Source of the DNA: Istiophorus platypterus
Lineage: Eukaryota > Chordata > Actinopteri > Istiophoriformes > Istiophoridae
Assembly (NCBI GenBank): GCA_016859345.1
Contig: CM029119.1
Location: 11,628,396-11,692,395, forward strand
Direction: 5' to 3'
Length of the DNA stretch: 64,000 nt
Position numbers and translations under genes: made by a program. Below the pieces are notes generated by a model. It searched no databases. It was given only the letters and a program-made list of their open reading frames with translations, and had not been told where the DNA came from. Of this stretch, positions 14,001 to 25,051 are shown in pieces (positions within the stretch are counted from its first letter, which is position 1; each line of letters starts with the position of its first letter).

Positions 14001-15662
14001 AGCAGGCCACGGGGACGGAGCTGCTCCTGAACTCGCAGCATAGCAGGGCCTGCTTTCCTACCCGAGCCTCCACCTGTTCGGGTGGGTTAAGAAACTCCAC
14101 AGGAGGTCCTGAGGAGAGGCAGGGTTTATTTGAGTTCTCCTTCAGAAAAGTTCTGGAAAATGCATCACACTTTTAACTTTCAGCAGCTAACTTGATGTGT
14201 TGTCCTCTATTCACCTTTGCTAGTGGAGACTTTTGTTTGAAGGTTGATATTTCTGATATCTGTGGAGTAGGTGGGCTTAGAGGTGTGTGTTATGATAGGG
14301 GGATTTAAGAAGTACCCAACCAATCACAAGTACCCAACCAATCACATGTCATGTTTGGTTGCAGTGGGAAATCCTGCAATCAACAGAGTGCCAAGGCACT
14401 GCAGTTCTGGATGGGCATGCAGTTAGTGTAGTCAGAAATGTTTGTGTGGGTACTCTGCAGCAGCAATGAGTGAAAATTAAAAACTTAGATCTAAAACATT
14501 AATTTTATTTCCATTATTTGTATTTATTGTAAAAAGAAAAGCAGAGAGAATGGAGAGCTAATGGGTGTGTAATAATAAAAAAAAATGTTTTTATAAGGCT
14601 TAACAAAATTGAATCTACCTTCATCCATTTTTTCTCTGTGTTGGCTTTTCCCTTTAGAGGCTGGGGGCAATTGAGTATTTTTACGTGACGCAACCTCAGC
14701 TGCGACCTCTCTCTGCTTCTCATGATTGCTCGTCCTTGGGATTTCCTTTATTGCTCTTCCTTTGGAAACAGAGTACAAAGATCCATTCTATGAGGGTTCG
14801 TTTAAGGGGCGAGTTGTACTGCACTTAATGTTTGTGAGGGATCTCCAACAAGACACTTTACCTGTGACATGTAACACAGCACTGCTTGACTGTTTTCCAG
14901 CAGTGTTCTCAACCGTGCAGGTATACGTCCCAGCGTTTCCACGACAACACCGACTCAGAACCAGAGCAGCAATGCCATTTTTGAAGGAGGTATTACTTGA
15001 ATCCACCTTCTCACCTAAATTGTAAGATAACAGATATTTTAACTGTAGTTGATCAACATGAAAATCCCTCTGAATTATAGGACATTGTGGTTTGAACCCA
15101 TACACGAGACCTTTGGTTGACATATTTTAGCAACATATCTTTATTTAAAATGGCATTTTCAAGATACAATAATCAGACACTAACCATTGTGTAGCCAGGA
15201 AACTTTGAGAGGCTGACTTCCTGTGATAACACCTTGAAACGTAGCTTCATTTCCCTCACAGACAGTACAGTCACTGAGCGGTTCTCTGAAGTGAGGCGAT
15301 GACAGGCCCTGGACTGGTGTCTGTCTGTCATCTTAACGGAGATAAGAAGTCAGGGACAATGGATTTTGTTTTCAGACCGGCCTCGCTGGGTTGCAGGCTA
15401 TATACAACGGCGTTTCCTCTACCGGTGATGAATCAGGATGGGTCATCGAAAATTAGAATAAAAAACTGCAAACTGGTGTTTGTTTAAGTTTAAGTTAATC
15501 ATTTACCTGTGGGTGTACAGTTGTGAGTGAAAGTGTAGGAAACTTGACACGGTGTTTAAAGATTTTTCCCACCACAGGTGTGTTTGTACATGAGTATTTT
15601 GGTGTTGGAATGTCCAGTAGAATAAGCAATGAATGTTCACCAGTGGTGGAATGTCATTAGTG

Positions 15663-15740
<78 letters not shown>

Positions 15741-16400
15741 TGATTCTACATTTAGGGGGAGGCAAGTTGCACCAAACTCATATTTCCTCAGATTGAAATT
15801 GCCTGAGGACATCTCTGACCATTACACTATCACAATAACTACAAAAACAGCACATTTCATAATAATCTTGTTATTTCTAAAGCTGCACCCTTGGTTATTA
15901 TTTTTGACAGTGATCCAGCCTCAGGGGAGCTAGACTCATCATACATATGCAATCTAACATATTCCAGTATTCCTGGTTTCCCTGATAGGCTTTTGCAATG
16001 CCCTCACGCAAAAGGTTCAAGTTAAACAAGCTCAAATTAAAACATGAAGCGCCTGCAGGGGCTGCAGTGGGTTGAGCCTCTGGATAGAGAGTAACTGTTG
16101 CAAACTTTCTGAATACTTTCCATTTTTACTGCAAAATTTAAAAGTGTGGCCAGTTCATTAACCTTGAGAATTAAAACAGTCAAATTAAAAAGAGTGAGGT
16201 TAGTTTGAAAGTCAACTTTTCAAGTGGTTACCTGTTGCAGACAAGACTCCCAGTTTTTTTATTCCCTTTGCCTTCATGCTAGTGGTATCTAGTCTATTTT
16301 CCTCTTCTTTCTTCCCCACATAGAGAGGTCTGGCTTGAGGTTTGAGGGCAAACCGGAAAGTGGAAACAAAGGCCTTTGACTTCTTACTGTCCTTCTCCAT
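8060..16400 (-). CDS. mylk: Myosin light chain kinase, short form (Ig-Ig-Fn3-kinase-CaM-Ig)
   Basis: Ca2+/calmodulin-dependent kinase that phosphorylates myosin regulatory light chain. Coding exons in transcript order: 16400-16232, 15331-15185, 15014-14862, 14759-14619, 14108-13978, 13880-13724, 13365-13054, 12913-12817, 12645-12442, 12008-11791, 10557-10434, 9891-9739, 9356-9233, 9057-8976, 8783-8643 and 8265-8060. All phases agree, giving 852 aa. Ig domains lie at about 75-156 and 205-299, Fn3 at 300-400 and the kinase at 425-680. The kinase has a glycine loop (LGVGKFGQV), Lys in CAGKF, HLDLKPEN, IDFGLA and VAPEV, so it looks catalytically complete. A basic calmodulin-binding stretch with RKWKKTGKAV lies at about 700-725, and a telokin-like Ig domain at 755-852. 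It lacks the long N-terminal actin-binding and Ig region of long smooth-muscle MLCK. The paralogue is uncertain; the fish-specific mylk5 is a possibility. Confidence 0.92.
15660..15739. repeat. (TG)n microsatellite, about 80 bp, in mylk intron 1
   Basis: A nearly pure TG/CA dinucleotide run with one early interruption (TGTGCGTG). It lies between coding exons 1 and 2 of the kinase gene. The segment just left of it (GTGGTGGAATG) resembles the end of a common percomorph repeat, but that resemblance is weak. Confidence 0.95.
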
Positions 16401-16876
16401 CCTTGAGCAGAAATGACAAGCAGACACAAAGGTTGAGCCTCACACAATCACTCCTCCGTCAGGCCTCCTCTGCTTCTCTCTTCGTTGTGGTTTTGTTTTA
16501 CTCAGTATGTGAGCATGGTGTGATGCTGATGTGTTGCATGTTCACCCTGTCTCACTTCACACATCCTCCCAGATGCCAACAGGAGGGGCCTCTGCTTTCA
16601 GACTGCCTCTGAACTCACTACCAATGCTCAGCCCCTCAGCCTACAGGAAACAGCAAGTTTTAACAGAAGGCTAAATGAAAACACACATGTCCAGCCCCCG
16701 CTGTCCCTCTGGACTGAAAATAGAGGGAGAGAGACAGGCGCACAGGATAGAAAACGAACAAGATAGTAAACAAGGACAGGAGAAGGAAACAGGAAACGTT
16801 CAAGCTGAATTAGAAAGCAATAAGACAGATAATGATTAAAGAAACACACCAAAGAAGTATAAAAAGCATATCTTAC

Positions 16877-17100
16877 CTGATAAACCCCATAAAGATTGCT
16901 CCCACTCTCAGAACATAATCGCGGATTCCCGCTGTCAGCTCCTGTTTGGCATTTGTATTCCCCGCAAACACTCAGCCAACTGCAGGTTGAGCCGCACTGC
17001 CAGAGTCACCGCCGCAGGAATCAAGTAGAGCCAGTAGGGCAGCTCTCCGTGAGCATTTACTCTGCTCTGTGACACACAACATGTAGCAAGATCATCGGAG
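16877..17100 (-). other. Probable 5' exon of the mylk-like gene
   Basis: On the minus strand a good donor (CAG|GTAAGA) sits at 16877/16876, and the first coding exon has an acceptor (GCTCAAG|G) one base before its ATG. Splicing these keeps an open frame for about 31 codons upstream of the proposed start, back to a stop, with an extra in-frame ATG (weak Kozak context) five codons before it. I therefore read this as a 5'UTR exon, possibly adding a few residues. Its 5' edge is unknown. Confidence 0.5.
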
Positions 17101-20100
17101 TGACCGTTTAAAACTATGGATTTCTGGGGTAGAGGTTCTTTGAAGGGGAAATGGAGAAGCGGGACCAATGTGACCACAAACAATAAGCTCCTCTTACAAA
17201 CGAGACAACTTTGATTCTATTGATATGGACAAGGACAAGTGCATATCCACTGGTTGGGTGTGTCTCCAAGGTGTGCTCTCATTTCCCTTTTGTTGGATGA
17301 TTGTTACCTACAGGGTGGTTTTCTCTTGTTCATATTAAAAGCCTGTGAAGCTAGTTGATGGGCCTTTAGGGTTTTCTTTTTCTCTGTTACTACTCTGAAA
17401 AGTAGTTTCACTGAAGGTCTGTAACAGCCTCAATGGCTTGATCTTAATTTCATTTTCAGTATGTGAATAAAAGAAATTGCTTCTTGTTGTTATTTTTTGT
17501 TTTTTTCTTAGTTCAGTAAGATTTTCATATTATTGTATCATTAAAATTTCAAACTTATACCCCTTATTTATATTGTATTTCTTAATCATTCCTTGCGCCA
17601 TTCAGTGCAATAAGCCTATGAAGCATAATCTTTTGTCTAGATCCACTGCACACTGATTATGGTGGTCGGAGCAAGTACGCAAGGAAACTATTACAGGGAC
17701 TGGTATGCGTAAGTAGTAACACATGGTGGGAGGCACATAATTTACTTCAGAGTACACAAAGGTCCCCTGGTGCTAAAAGCATGGATGGACCGAACATCAA
17801 CAAAAGCTTAAATGTTTACCAAGGGGCACTCTCATGCTACATCTAAGCTTTTCCAGTATGGAGAAATATTCACAAATGTACACACTTTTACATCTTTGAA
17901 AATAAATGTAAACATTTTCAGTTTTCTTTTTTTTCCTCAGGGAGAACAGTTTACACAGATGTGGATCAGTAAACAAATATAGAGGGTTGAAATGGATGTA
18001 AGACAGTGCACAGTTTTAACAGTTAAGGCTCTTTGCCAAATTGTTTAAAATGTATGTGAGTCGTAAAATCTCAAGTTTAAAAAGTGTTTTTCAGCTGAAC
18101 ACTAATCAGAAATGTAGATGCTGCGGTCTATGTTTGGACATTGTAAAGGTAGCAGGGAAATTGCAGTATCTACAACCAAAATGTGTTCTTGTTTATTCAG
18201 TTTACTTGTCGATTTGGACAAGTTCATTGAAGAAATTAATGATTTAATATATTTGAAAATGTTCATTTTAAGATCACACCATAAAATCACTTGAATTTAG
18301 CTGCAGACAGAGGCCAGGATGACAGAGGCCGAGCTAGTTAACTTGTGTTACCCCCTTTTTTTTCTCTATAATGATTAGGTCTTTGCCAAAGTCCTATTTT
18401 TGTATATAACTGGTACAAAAGATGTCAGAACATCAAACTGGATTTTTCAGTTATAAGAATCTCACCAGCTAACCTTAACTAGCCGGAGTGCAGTCACTGC
18501 AGTTTAATTTTTATCTCTATTTTGTACTTGTATATTTTACATGGACATACATCTGGCAAATATTTATATCAACTTGGTTTTGCTAAAATATGTAATTACT
18601 GTATTTCGGCTTTGGCCCGTCCTTTATCAGTTTTTAGATGTGTAAAGCTAATTATGAAAAGGTGTCAAACCACATGACATCACCCATGGAAAACATGGAC
18701 TGATCGCTGAGCTCCAGCTTTGGGGCACAATCTTTTGAAAACGCCATATAAGGTGAGAAAAAAAAAATTAAGATCAGAATATGCTTTAGTGCATTCAATG
18801 GTACATTTTTGCCCTATATGGATCTTTCCAAAACAGAGTGATGTTGTTATTGCACAAAGAGCTTTCGCCTTAACAATCTATACAATGAATAGCATGGCCT
18901 CAGAGCCCACCTCTTTCCCAGAAAATTATCCCTATCAGAAATAAATCTCAAAAGGTTCCTGACAAAATTGTATGGAATTCAAAACAGGAAAAGCAAAGAG
19001 TGGGGAGGACAGAGCTCCCTCTCTGCGTCATAACATCCCAACTATGGTAATCCTTTTTACTTCCTGTTCCCATGAAGTTCTACAAAGATGTGAGCTCTGT
19101 GTTAAGTATTTTTACTTCCTTCTGCCATAAACCATTACAGTCAAATGCAGACACCATGAAATTCAAGTAAAGGCAGACTAAACAAGTGAAGCATGCTTGT
19201 ATCTTGTTGATAGCGGTTTAAAAGGGAATGTGGAGTTTAAAAAATGTCAAATGGGGCCCTCCTGTGGTTGTTCAGCTCACACTGCAGAAATATTAAAAAA
19301 GTAAGTAAATAAAAATCTGTCAACCAAAATTGATGGCCATACAGGATGGTAAAAGCCAGACCAGTGAAGTCTATTAATGTCCTCGAATGAACTTTAAAAT
19401 AACAGAATGGATTACATTCCTAAGACCATGAGAAGTCAAGAAGACACAGCTGCAGTAATCTCAAATATTCTTCTTCTTAAAAAGAACAAGTAGATAAGGC
19501 ATCATGGACAGAGAGTGAGTGATGAACAGGGGAAAGACAAAACCCCACACGTGCACACGAGTGCCTAGACAAACAGACAGACCACCCTCTCAATGTCCCT
19601 TCATTACCTACAGCGGCTCACAACCAACACTGTTTTGCCATCATCTTTCCCTCTAATATGTGTAAAGAGCCTGCTGTGATTCAGTGGTTGATGAGGACAG
19701 AGTAAAGAACAGATGATGACGCCTGAAATTAGAAAGCAGCATGGTCCTTCGCAGCATAATGCATTCTGTCTTGAGCTCTAAGAGAGAAGAAAATGGGGAG
19801 AAGAAAACACTGAGGAGTTGGAGGCAGAAATAGACATGAATCAAAAGAGATGGGGGGGAGTAGGGGATACTCTGGCACTGTGTCACAGGCATCCTCAAGG
19901 CCATCCACCCTGAGGTCACTGTGATGGAGATCATTGCGCTACTGCCAGATGCCTCAGTCCTTTTCTAGTCTGTAGAGTCATATCAGGTTTCCAGCAGCTG
20001 CTTCAGATCCATATGTTGGGAGAGAAGCTCTGGGGAAGAGCTTGGCCCTCAAAAGGATGGAAGAAGCCCCAAAGCAAGTTCCAGTAGTCAGATGGCTACA

Positions 20101-20743
20101 AGTATACTTGGCAAATTTTGAGATGTGCTGACATTACCGTACATGGCAAGAGTTACTCAGAATTACTCGGATAAAGTATTCATTTCTAAAAGAACTAAAT
20201 CCTTCCTCTTTCCCATCCTTTTTTGAACTAAGTCTGTAGGACAACAAACAGACTGGCTTTCCGTAACTAATTAAATCGCAATTTCTTGCGTTTTTCTAGA
20301 TTAATAAACAGATGCATCTCTCTCATGATGCCAGACTTTGGTTTTAGGACTTGTGGTGACGGCTGCTTGCATATTTCAAATGAATGTTGGAAACATCATA
20401 GTAAATTTTTAAATATTCATATTATATTCCCACAGACTAAAGAGGCTGCTTCTCAATATTTAGATTATTGTGTTTTATGGTAGTTTTTTCACTTCACTGA
20501 TGCTACTAGTCAAATAATCTAACAGGTAGTCTATGTTTTTGTGAGATATATCGTTTAAACTGTTATCATACTGCCTGTTCATTTTCATAAGGTCACGTGA
20601 CACATACTCACTGCTGAGTTACTTTGGAGCCTTTGTTCCTACTTGAATGAGAACAGTTTGCAGCTGTCTCTCTCTGTTATAATTTTTTGTTTTAATTGAC
20701 TTCAAACTTCTTCTAAAAGAATTGGATTTGCCACATCCTCACA
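17100..20743. other. Intergenic stretch between divergent mylk and the tetraspanin gene
   Basis: 3.6 kb of mostly AT-rich DNA, presumably containing both divergent promoters. I see no exon chain with consistent splice sites. A short plus-strand open stretch near 19886-19967, preceded by an AG, is recorded as a low-interest observation. No repeat family is recognisable. Confidence 0.5.
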
Positions 20744-23700
20744 ATGTGCAGCTGTTGCAGCATAAAATGCTGGTTCATTTTCTTCAATATGCTTCTTTTG
20801 GTAAGTATTAGTAGTGGTCAGTAATTTAATTTATGAATGAAAAGGATGTAAATAGTGATGGACTATAAACATTGAAGATAAAAATTGAAAATAAATTGTA
20901 ATAAATAGGCTAAAAAAAGTGAGATTTTACAAAAGGCTGGATTTATCATTATTAGTGGTTTTGGATTGATATGAGCAAACAGTGCATCCAACTAATCACG
21001 CTAATGCATGAAGTACAGGATGTCTGCTGTAACTGTAATCCTTCATTTGTTTAACACTGTTTCTTTTAGAGAAGAAATAAAAGAAGAGGCAGGGGACTGA
21101 AAGCAATTTATGGCATACTTTGAAAGAGAATAATTTTTTTTGCAAACATCTTCATATTGGATGGTCTCAGTGGCCTCAGTGGTTGGGCTGAATAAAGGGA
21201 GCATTAAAAAATATGGAAGATAATGAGTCTGAGTCTCGAGCCAAATGAACCAGCAAGGGGTCCTGGCTGGGCCTTTGCTTGTGCAGAAAGAAAATAGGCA
21301 ACTGGAAAGTTCCCATTACTATCTAGTGTGGGTAAAAAAAAAAAAAAGTTAGTTATTCAAAAAAAAATTTAGAAATTTGAGGGCTGTGGCTGGTATGTTG
21401 AACAGTATTTGCAATTTCAGTAGATTAACATCAATATTTATCATAGATATCATAGACATTTCATCAAATGTATCTGAGAGATATGACTAACTTCTTAGCA
21501 TTTGGCTTCCTACTTAATGGGATGATTCAGTCCCGTTCTTCAGTACACTGACATTAGTCCATCATTAAATGACCAGCAGAATTAAATTCATTGGATTAAA
21601 TGTTATCATATAAAGCACTGAATTAACGTCCAGCTGTTAAATTTGTTTATCAGGCATCTGGGGTTGCCCTCGTCACCATCGGAGTGACACAATACTCAGC
21701 CTTCATACAGATGAGCACTTTTGCACAGGGTGGCCTGTCTAAATTTGCTATAGTCCTCATCGCAATGGGCATCACCGTCATCCTCATCTCCTTCTTGGGA
21801 AATTTTGGGGCATTCTTTAAGAATTCATCCATGCTGGCTGCTGTAAGTGACATAATCCTCCATAGTGGGTTTGAGATGGTCTCCTCCTAGATCTTATTGA
21901 GAACATTCCTGGGGAAAAATTGTTGGGAGATGTTTGTGGAATTCAAATAAATGGAGATTATGTCCAAAATGTTTTGTAACATTTATCAGAGATGTTTCAA
22001 CATCTCTTCCAACATGACTGACTTGTTATAGTGCTTACTATGTTTTTCCATGAACTAGTTCATCTGCAGCCTGATCGTGATCATCATTTTGGAGATGCTC
22101 ACAGGCGCTGCCCTTTATATACTCCGCAGCAGGGTGAGACACTTAAACATGTCCACAGGGAATTATCTGAGCCTGAGATCTGAATTAAAATTAACAGTGT
22201 TTCTTTAGGAAATAGAGGTGGCATAACCTTAAATAGAAGACGGTTCTAGTGCTGATCATGCCAGGCCTGATCATTTTAATCACCTTTCTCTGTAGGCTTC
22301 CGTCCTAGAGATGAATAGTGCCATCAATACCAAAGCACGAGCAATGTTCTATGACTACAGCCTGGAAAACAGACGCGCCATCAACAAAATTCAGGAGAAG
22401 GTGACACACAGAGCTTCATGTTAAACCCCTGTTTCTTTTTGCATTGTAGTTGGATTAGTTATTACGCATGAGCTTTTGCTATGCAGAAAATATCCAGAAA
22501 AGTGCATCATGTAAATACAATATATAAATCATATATTACTCCCTCTACAAGATGAGGTCTCCAGACTCGGTAGTCATTCAGGTGTTGCCCTAAGGTTGTT
22601 ATCATTTCAATGACATAAAATGAATCTGAAGCCCTCTAGCCCCAGACCTTTATGCCCCCTAAAGGTCTGGGGCCAGAGGGCTATTGTCTGCTCTGCCTGA
22701 TCATAATATGACAGACACTGTAAAAAGAAAATGCTTTCTAAAGAACTAAAAAAAATTGTTCCATGATTGTAAAATCATGGAAGAATACAATACAACACAG
22801 AAATGTTGTCATTTAAAATGTTCCGAGCTATTAAAATTGACACAATATTATTTCTATTTTGCAAAACTGGAATTCAAACTTTTCTTTAAGTTTCTTGAAA
22901 TACATTTGGGACATTTTGGGGCCCTCTACAGCAACCCTGAGGAACCTCTCCATGTTAACCATGTTACAGTTCAGCTGCTGCGGTGCAGACAGCTACACTG
23001 ACTGGTCCAGGAGCCTGGGCTGGGAAAACCACGACGCCGTGCCAGATTCCTGCTGCGTGGCGAAGAGTGAGGGTTGTGGACAGGACAAGATGAAAATACA
23101 CAGAAAGGTCTGCCGGGAAAACCTAACTTAAAGTCCACAGTTATTTCATCTGATGTCTGTGAACAAATGCTACTGTATTTTATAACTGTCTGCTCCTCCC
23201 CAGGGTTGCATCTTGGCTATTAAACACTTTCTGTTGAGAAACTTGGTGTGGGTCAGTGCTGTCTGCATTGCTCTTGGACTCACAGAGGTAAACTGTTGGG
23301 AGCTGAGTTAATACTACTTTCAATATCATGTGACATATTTGTCTCACATATGAGAATGTGTGATAAAAGAGAAATACCATAAATGTATTTTCAGATAAAA
23401 ACTAAAATCACATGTATTTTTGCATTATTTAGTAATTCATTTTGATTAATGATTTATATGCAAGTTCCAACAGTCTGCATGAGAAGATTTTCATTTAGGC
23501 TATGGTAATCCAGACATTTGAAAAGAAAGTAAGGAACAGGATGACATGAATGATAATAAAGCCTGTCTCATCCTGTTTGCCCCCAGGTTAATAAAATCCA
23601 GAATTAATTAGAATTTTCTGAGAGAGAAAATAGCAGTTTTGACCCATTTCTAAGTTCAATTGCTGCCAGTAACTTACAACCTTTCTCCTGTTACAGTTTT

Positions 23701-23768
23701 GTGGATTATTAGTCGGAGTGTGCTTGTGTCTGGACATAAAATGGAAAAACTATGAAAACCTCAAATGA
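20744..23768 (+). CDS. Tetraspanin, CD63-like
   Basis: Four-pass membrane organiser of the tetraspanin family. Exons read as 20744-20800, 21654-21842, 22059-22133, 22296-22400, 22970-23107, 23204-23287 and 23697-23768; every exon is a whole number of codons, giving 239 aa, close to CD63 (238). Transmembrane segments fall at about 10-32, 50-70, 80-105 and 205-228. The large extracellular loop has the family signature CCG (FSCCGADSYTDW), then VPDSCC, GCG and a final GC, so six cysteines, in CD63-like spacing. No N-glycosylation sequon was seen in the loop. There are cysteines at the N-terminus (MCSCC), which could be palmitoylated. The start is the only ATG ahead of TM1. I cannot name the exact paralogue. 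Confidence 0.9.
22631..22681. repeat. Long inverted repeat (hairpin) in tetraspanin intron 4
   Basis: Arms 22631-22650 and 22662-22681 are complementary over 20 bp with one mismatch (GCCCTCTAGC pairs with GCCAGAGGGC), separated by an 11-base loop. It is GC-rich within an AT-rich intron, so it would form a stable stem in RNA or a cruciform in DNA. It could be a small palindromic mobile element remnant or a structured intronic RNA. Confidence 0.85.
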
Positions 23769-23968
23769 TGCGCCATCATGCTCAAGCACAGTCATCCCAC
23801 TAAATCAGGCATTTATAATTTTGTTTTGTTTTTGTTTTTCTCTTTTTTCTAAGGTTTTATCTGTTTTATTTGCTTCTGACAAAATGCTAATTTTTTCATG
23901 TATCATGGTCTATGTCATTGGAAACATATGATATGAAAGTAAAGTTCATGCTCGCTGTGAATATGCTC

Positions 23969-23974
23969 AATAAA
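23969..23974 (+). terminator. Polyadenylation signal AATAAA for the tetraspanin gene
   Basis: Canonical AATAAA lies 200 bases after the TGA stop, followed by a GT-rich segment (TGTGTGAT) as expected of a cleavage region. The 3'UTR would be short, about 220 nt. Confidence 0.7.
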
Positions 23975-24308
23975 TGTGTGATACATTCCAGTTAGGTGGC
24001 TGTGTGGTTCAATCTTCATGCTTAACAACTGATTTTGCATATGACTTAGGAACTCCTTAGAGGATCTCTTTTGCAAATAGGCTCGCAGATGAACTATATT
24101 TTGCAAATTGCTCGTCTGTAACTCGCAAACTTCCCTTGGTGCCATGACCAGAGAGCTCTACATGTTAATTCTTGCCCTGCTGAACAAAAAATAATTCCTG
24201 AGTAAAGGTTACTGACAAATGGCAGCAACATCGAGTTAAATGACAAGTTCAGAAATGATCAGTCATAGTTAGAGAAAACTGCTTTTGTATTACAATTCTT
24301 CTCTAGTA

Positions 24309-24311
24309 ATG

Positions 24312-24344
<33 letters not shown>

Positions 24345-24494
24345 TTCTTCTTCCACCTCCTCTTCTTCTTCTTCTTCTTCTTCCACCTCTTCTTCTTCTT
24401 CTTCTTCTTCGTCCTCTTCTTCTTCCTCCTCCTCTTATTCTTCTTCCTCCTCTTCTTCCACCTCTTTTTCTTCTTCTTCTTCTTCTTCTTCTTA
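24309..24494. repeat. (CTT)n/(CTC) polypyrimidine microsatellite, about 185 bp
   Basis: Almost pure pyrimidine on the plus strand, mainly CTT units with CTC and CCA interruptions. Open frames here encode only poly-Phe/Leu or poly-Lys/Arg and are not genes. It lies between the tetraspanin poly(A) site and the pus3 promoter. Confidence 0.97.
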
Positions 24495-24559
24495 ACACAC
24501 TGGACAATGTACAAAACCAGGACAAATCAGTGTAAAAAGTAAACTACATTTCCAGGAAA

Positions 24560-24706
24560 CCCTCTACGGGAAGTGTGTCCGCTCCCAATATTGGTCCGAT
24601 TCCAGCAAAGCAGTGGCAGCATTGAACACAGCATGTGAGCGCCAGGAACCCGATAAGCGACTGAAAATCGGAGGTTTATCTGCAGCACTGAGACAAAAAT
24701 TTACAG
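24560..24706 (+). promoter_or_regulatory. pus3 promoter and non-coding 5' exon
   Basis: A donor TTACAG|GTAAAG at 24706/24707 and an acceptor CCGCAG ending at 25049, two bases before the pus3 ATG, define a 5'UTR intron of 343 bp. The exon start is not visible. Within this intron, at 24786-24797, is the 12-bp palindrome GCTAACGTTAGC, also found at the dcakd promoter. Confidence 0.6.
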
Positions 24707-25051
24707 GTAAAGACTCAGCTTAACTTTTACGGGGGTGACGGTTAATATCGCCGTCAAATATCCACCTTAACTCGAGAGCTAACAGGCTAACGTTAGCGTA
24801 TAGCCTGAGGACAGTGTAAGCTCACCAGGGACGAACTCCGGCTAGTTGTCTGAGTTAAGTCCAACCGTGAATTAAACAAGAGTAGAGATTATACTGTTTA
24901 ACCCGCTTTAGTGCTTTAACACAAAAGAAGAATAAACTTTGTGGCTGATTTGGTTGACGTTCAACGCATTAGGTAACAAGAGATGCTAATTGTACGTGGA
25001 AATGTATAAGTCAACACCTGTGAATCGCATCTCTTATTTTACACCGCAGCA

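Noticed and set aside
16935..17183. 82-codon minus-strand frame with a hydrophobic segment
   Set aside because: It overlaps the probable mylk 5' exon in a different frame from the one that joins the coding start; no family is recognised.
24259..24542. Open frames of 74-88 codons on both strands
   Set aside because: They are translations of the CTT microsatellite, encoding only poly-Phe/Leu or poly-Lys/Arg.
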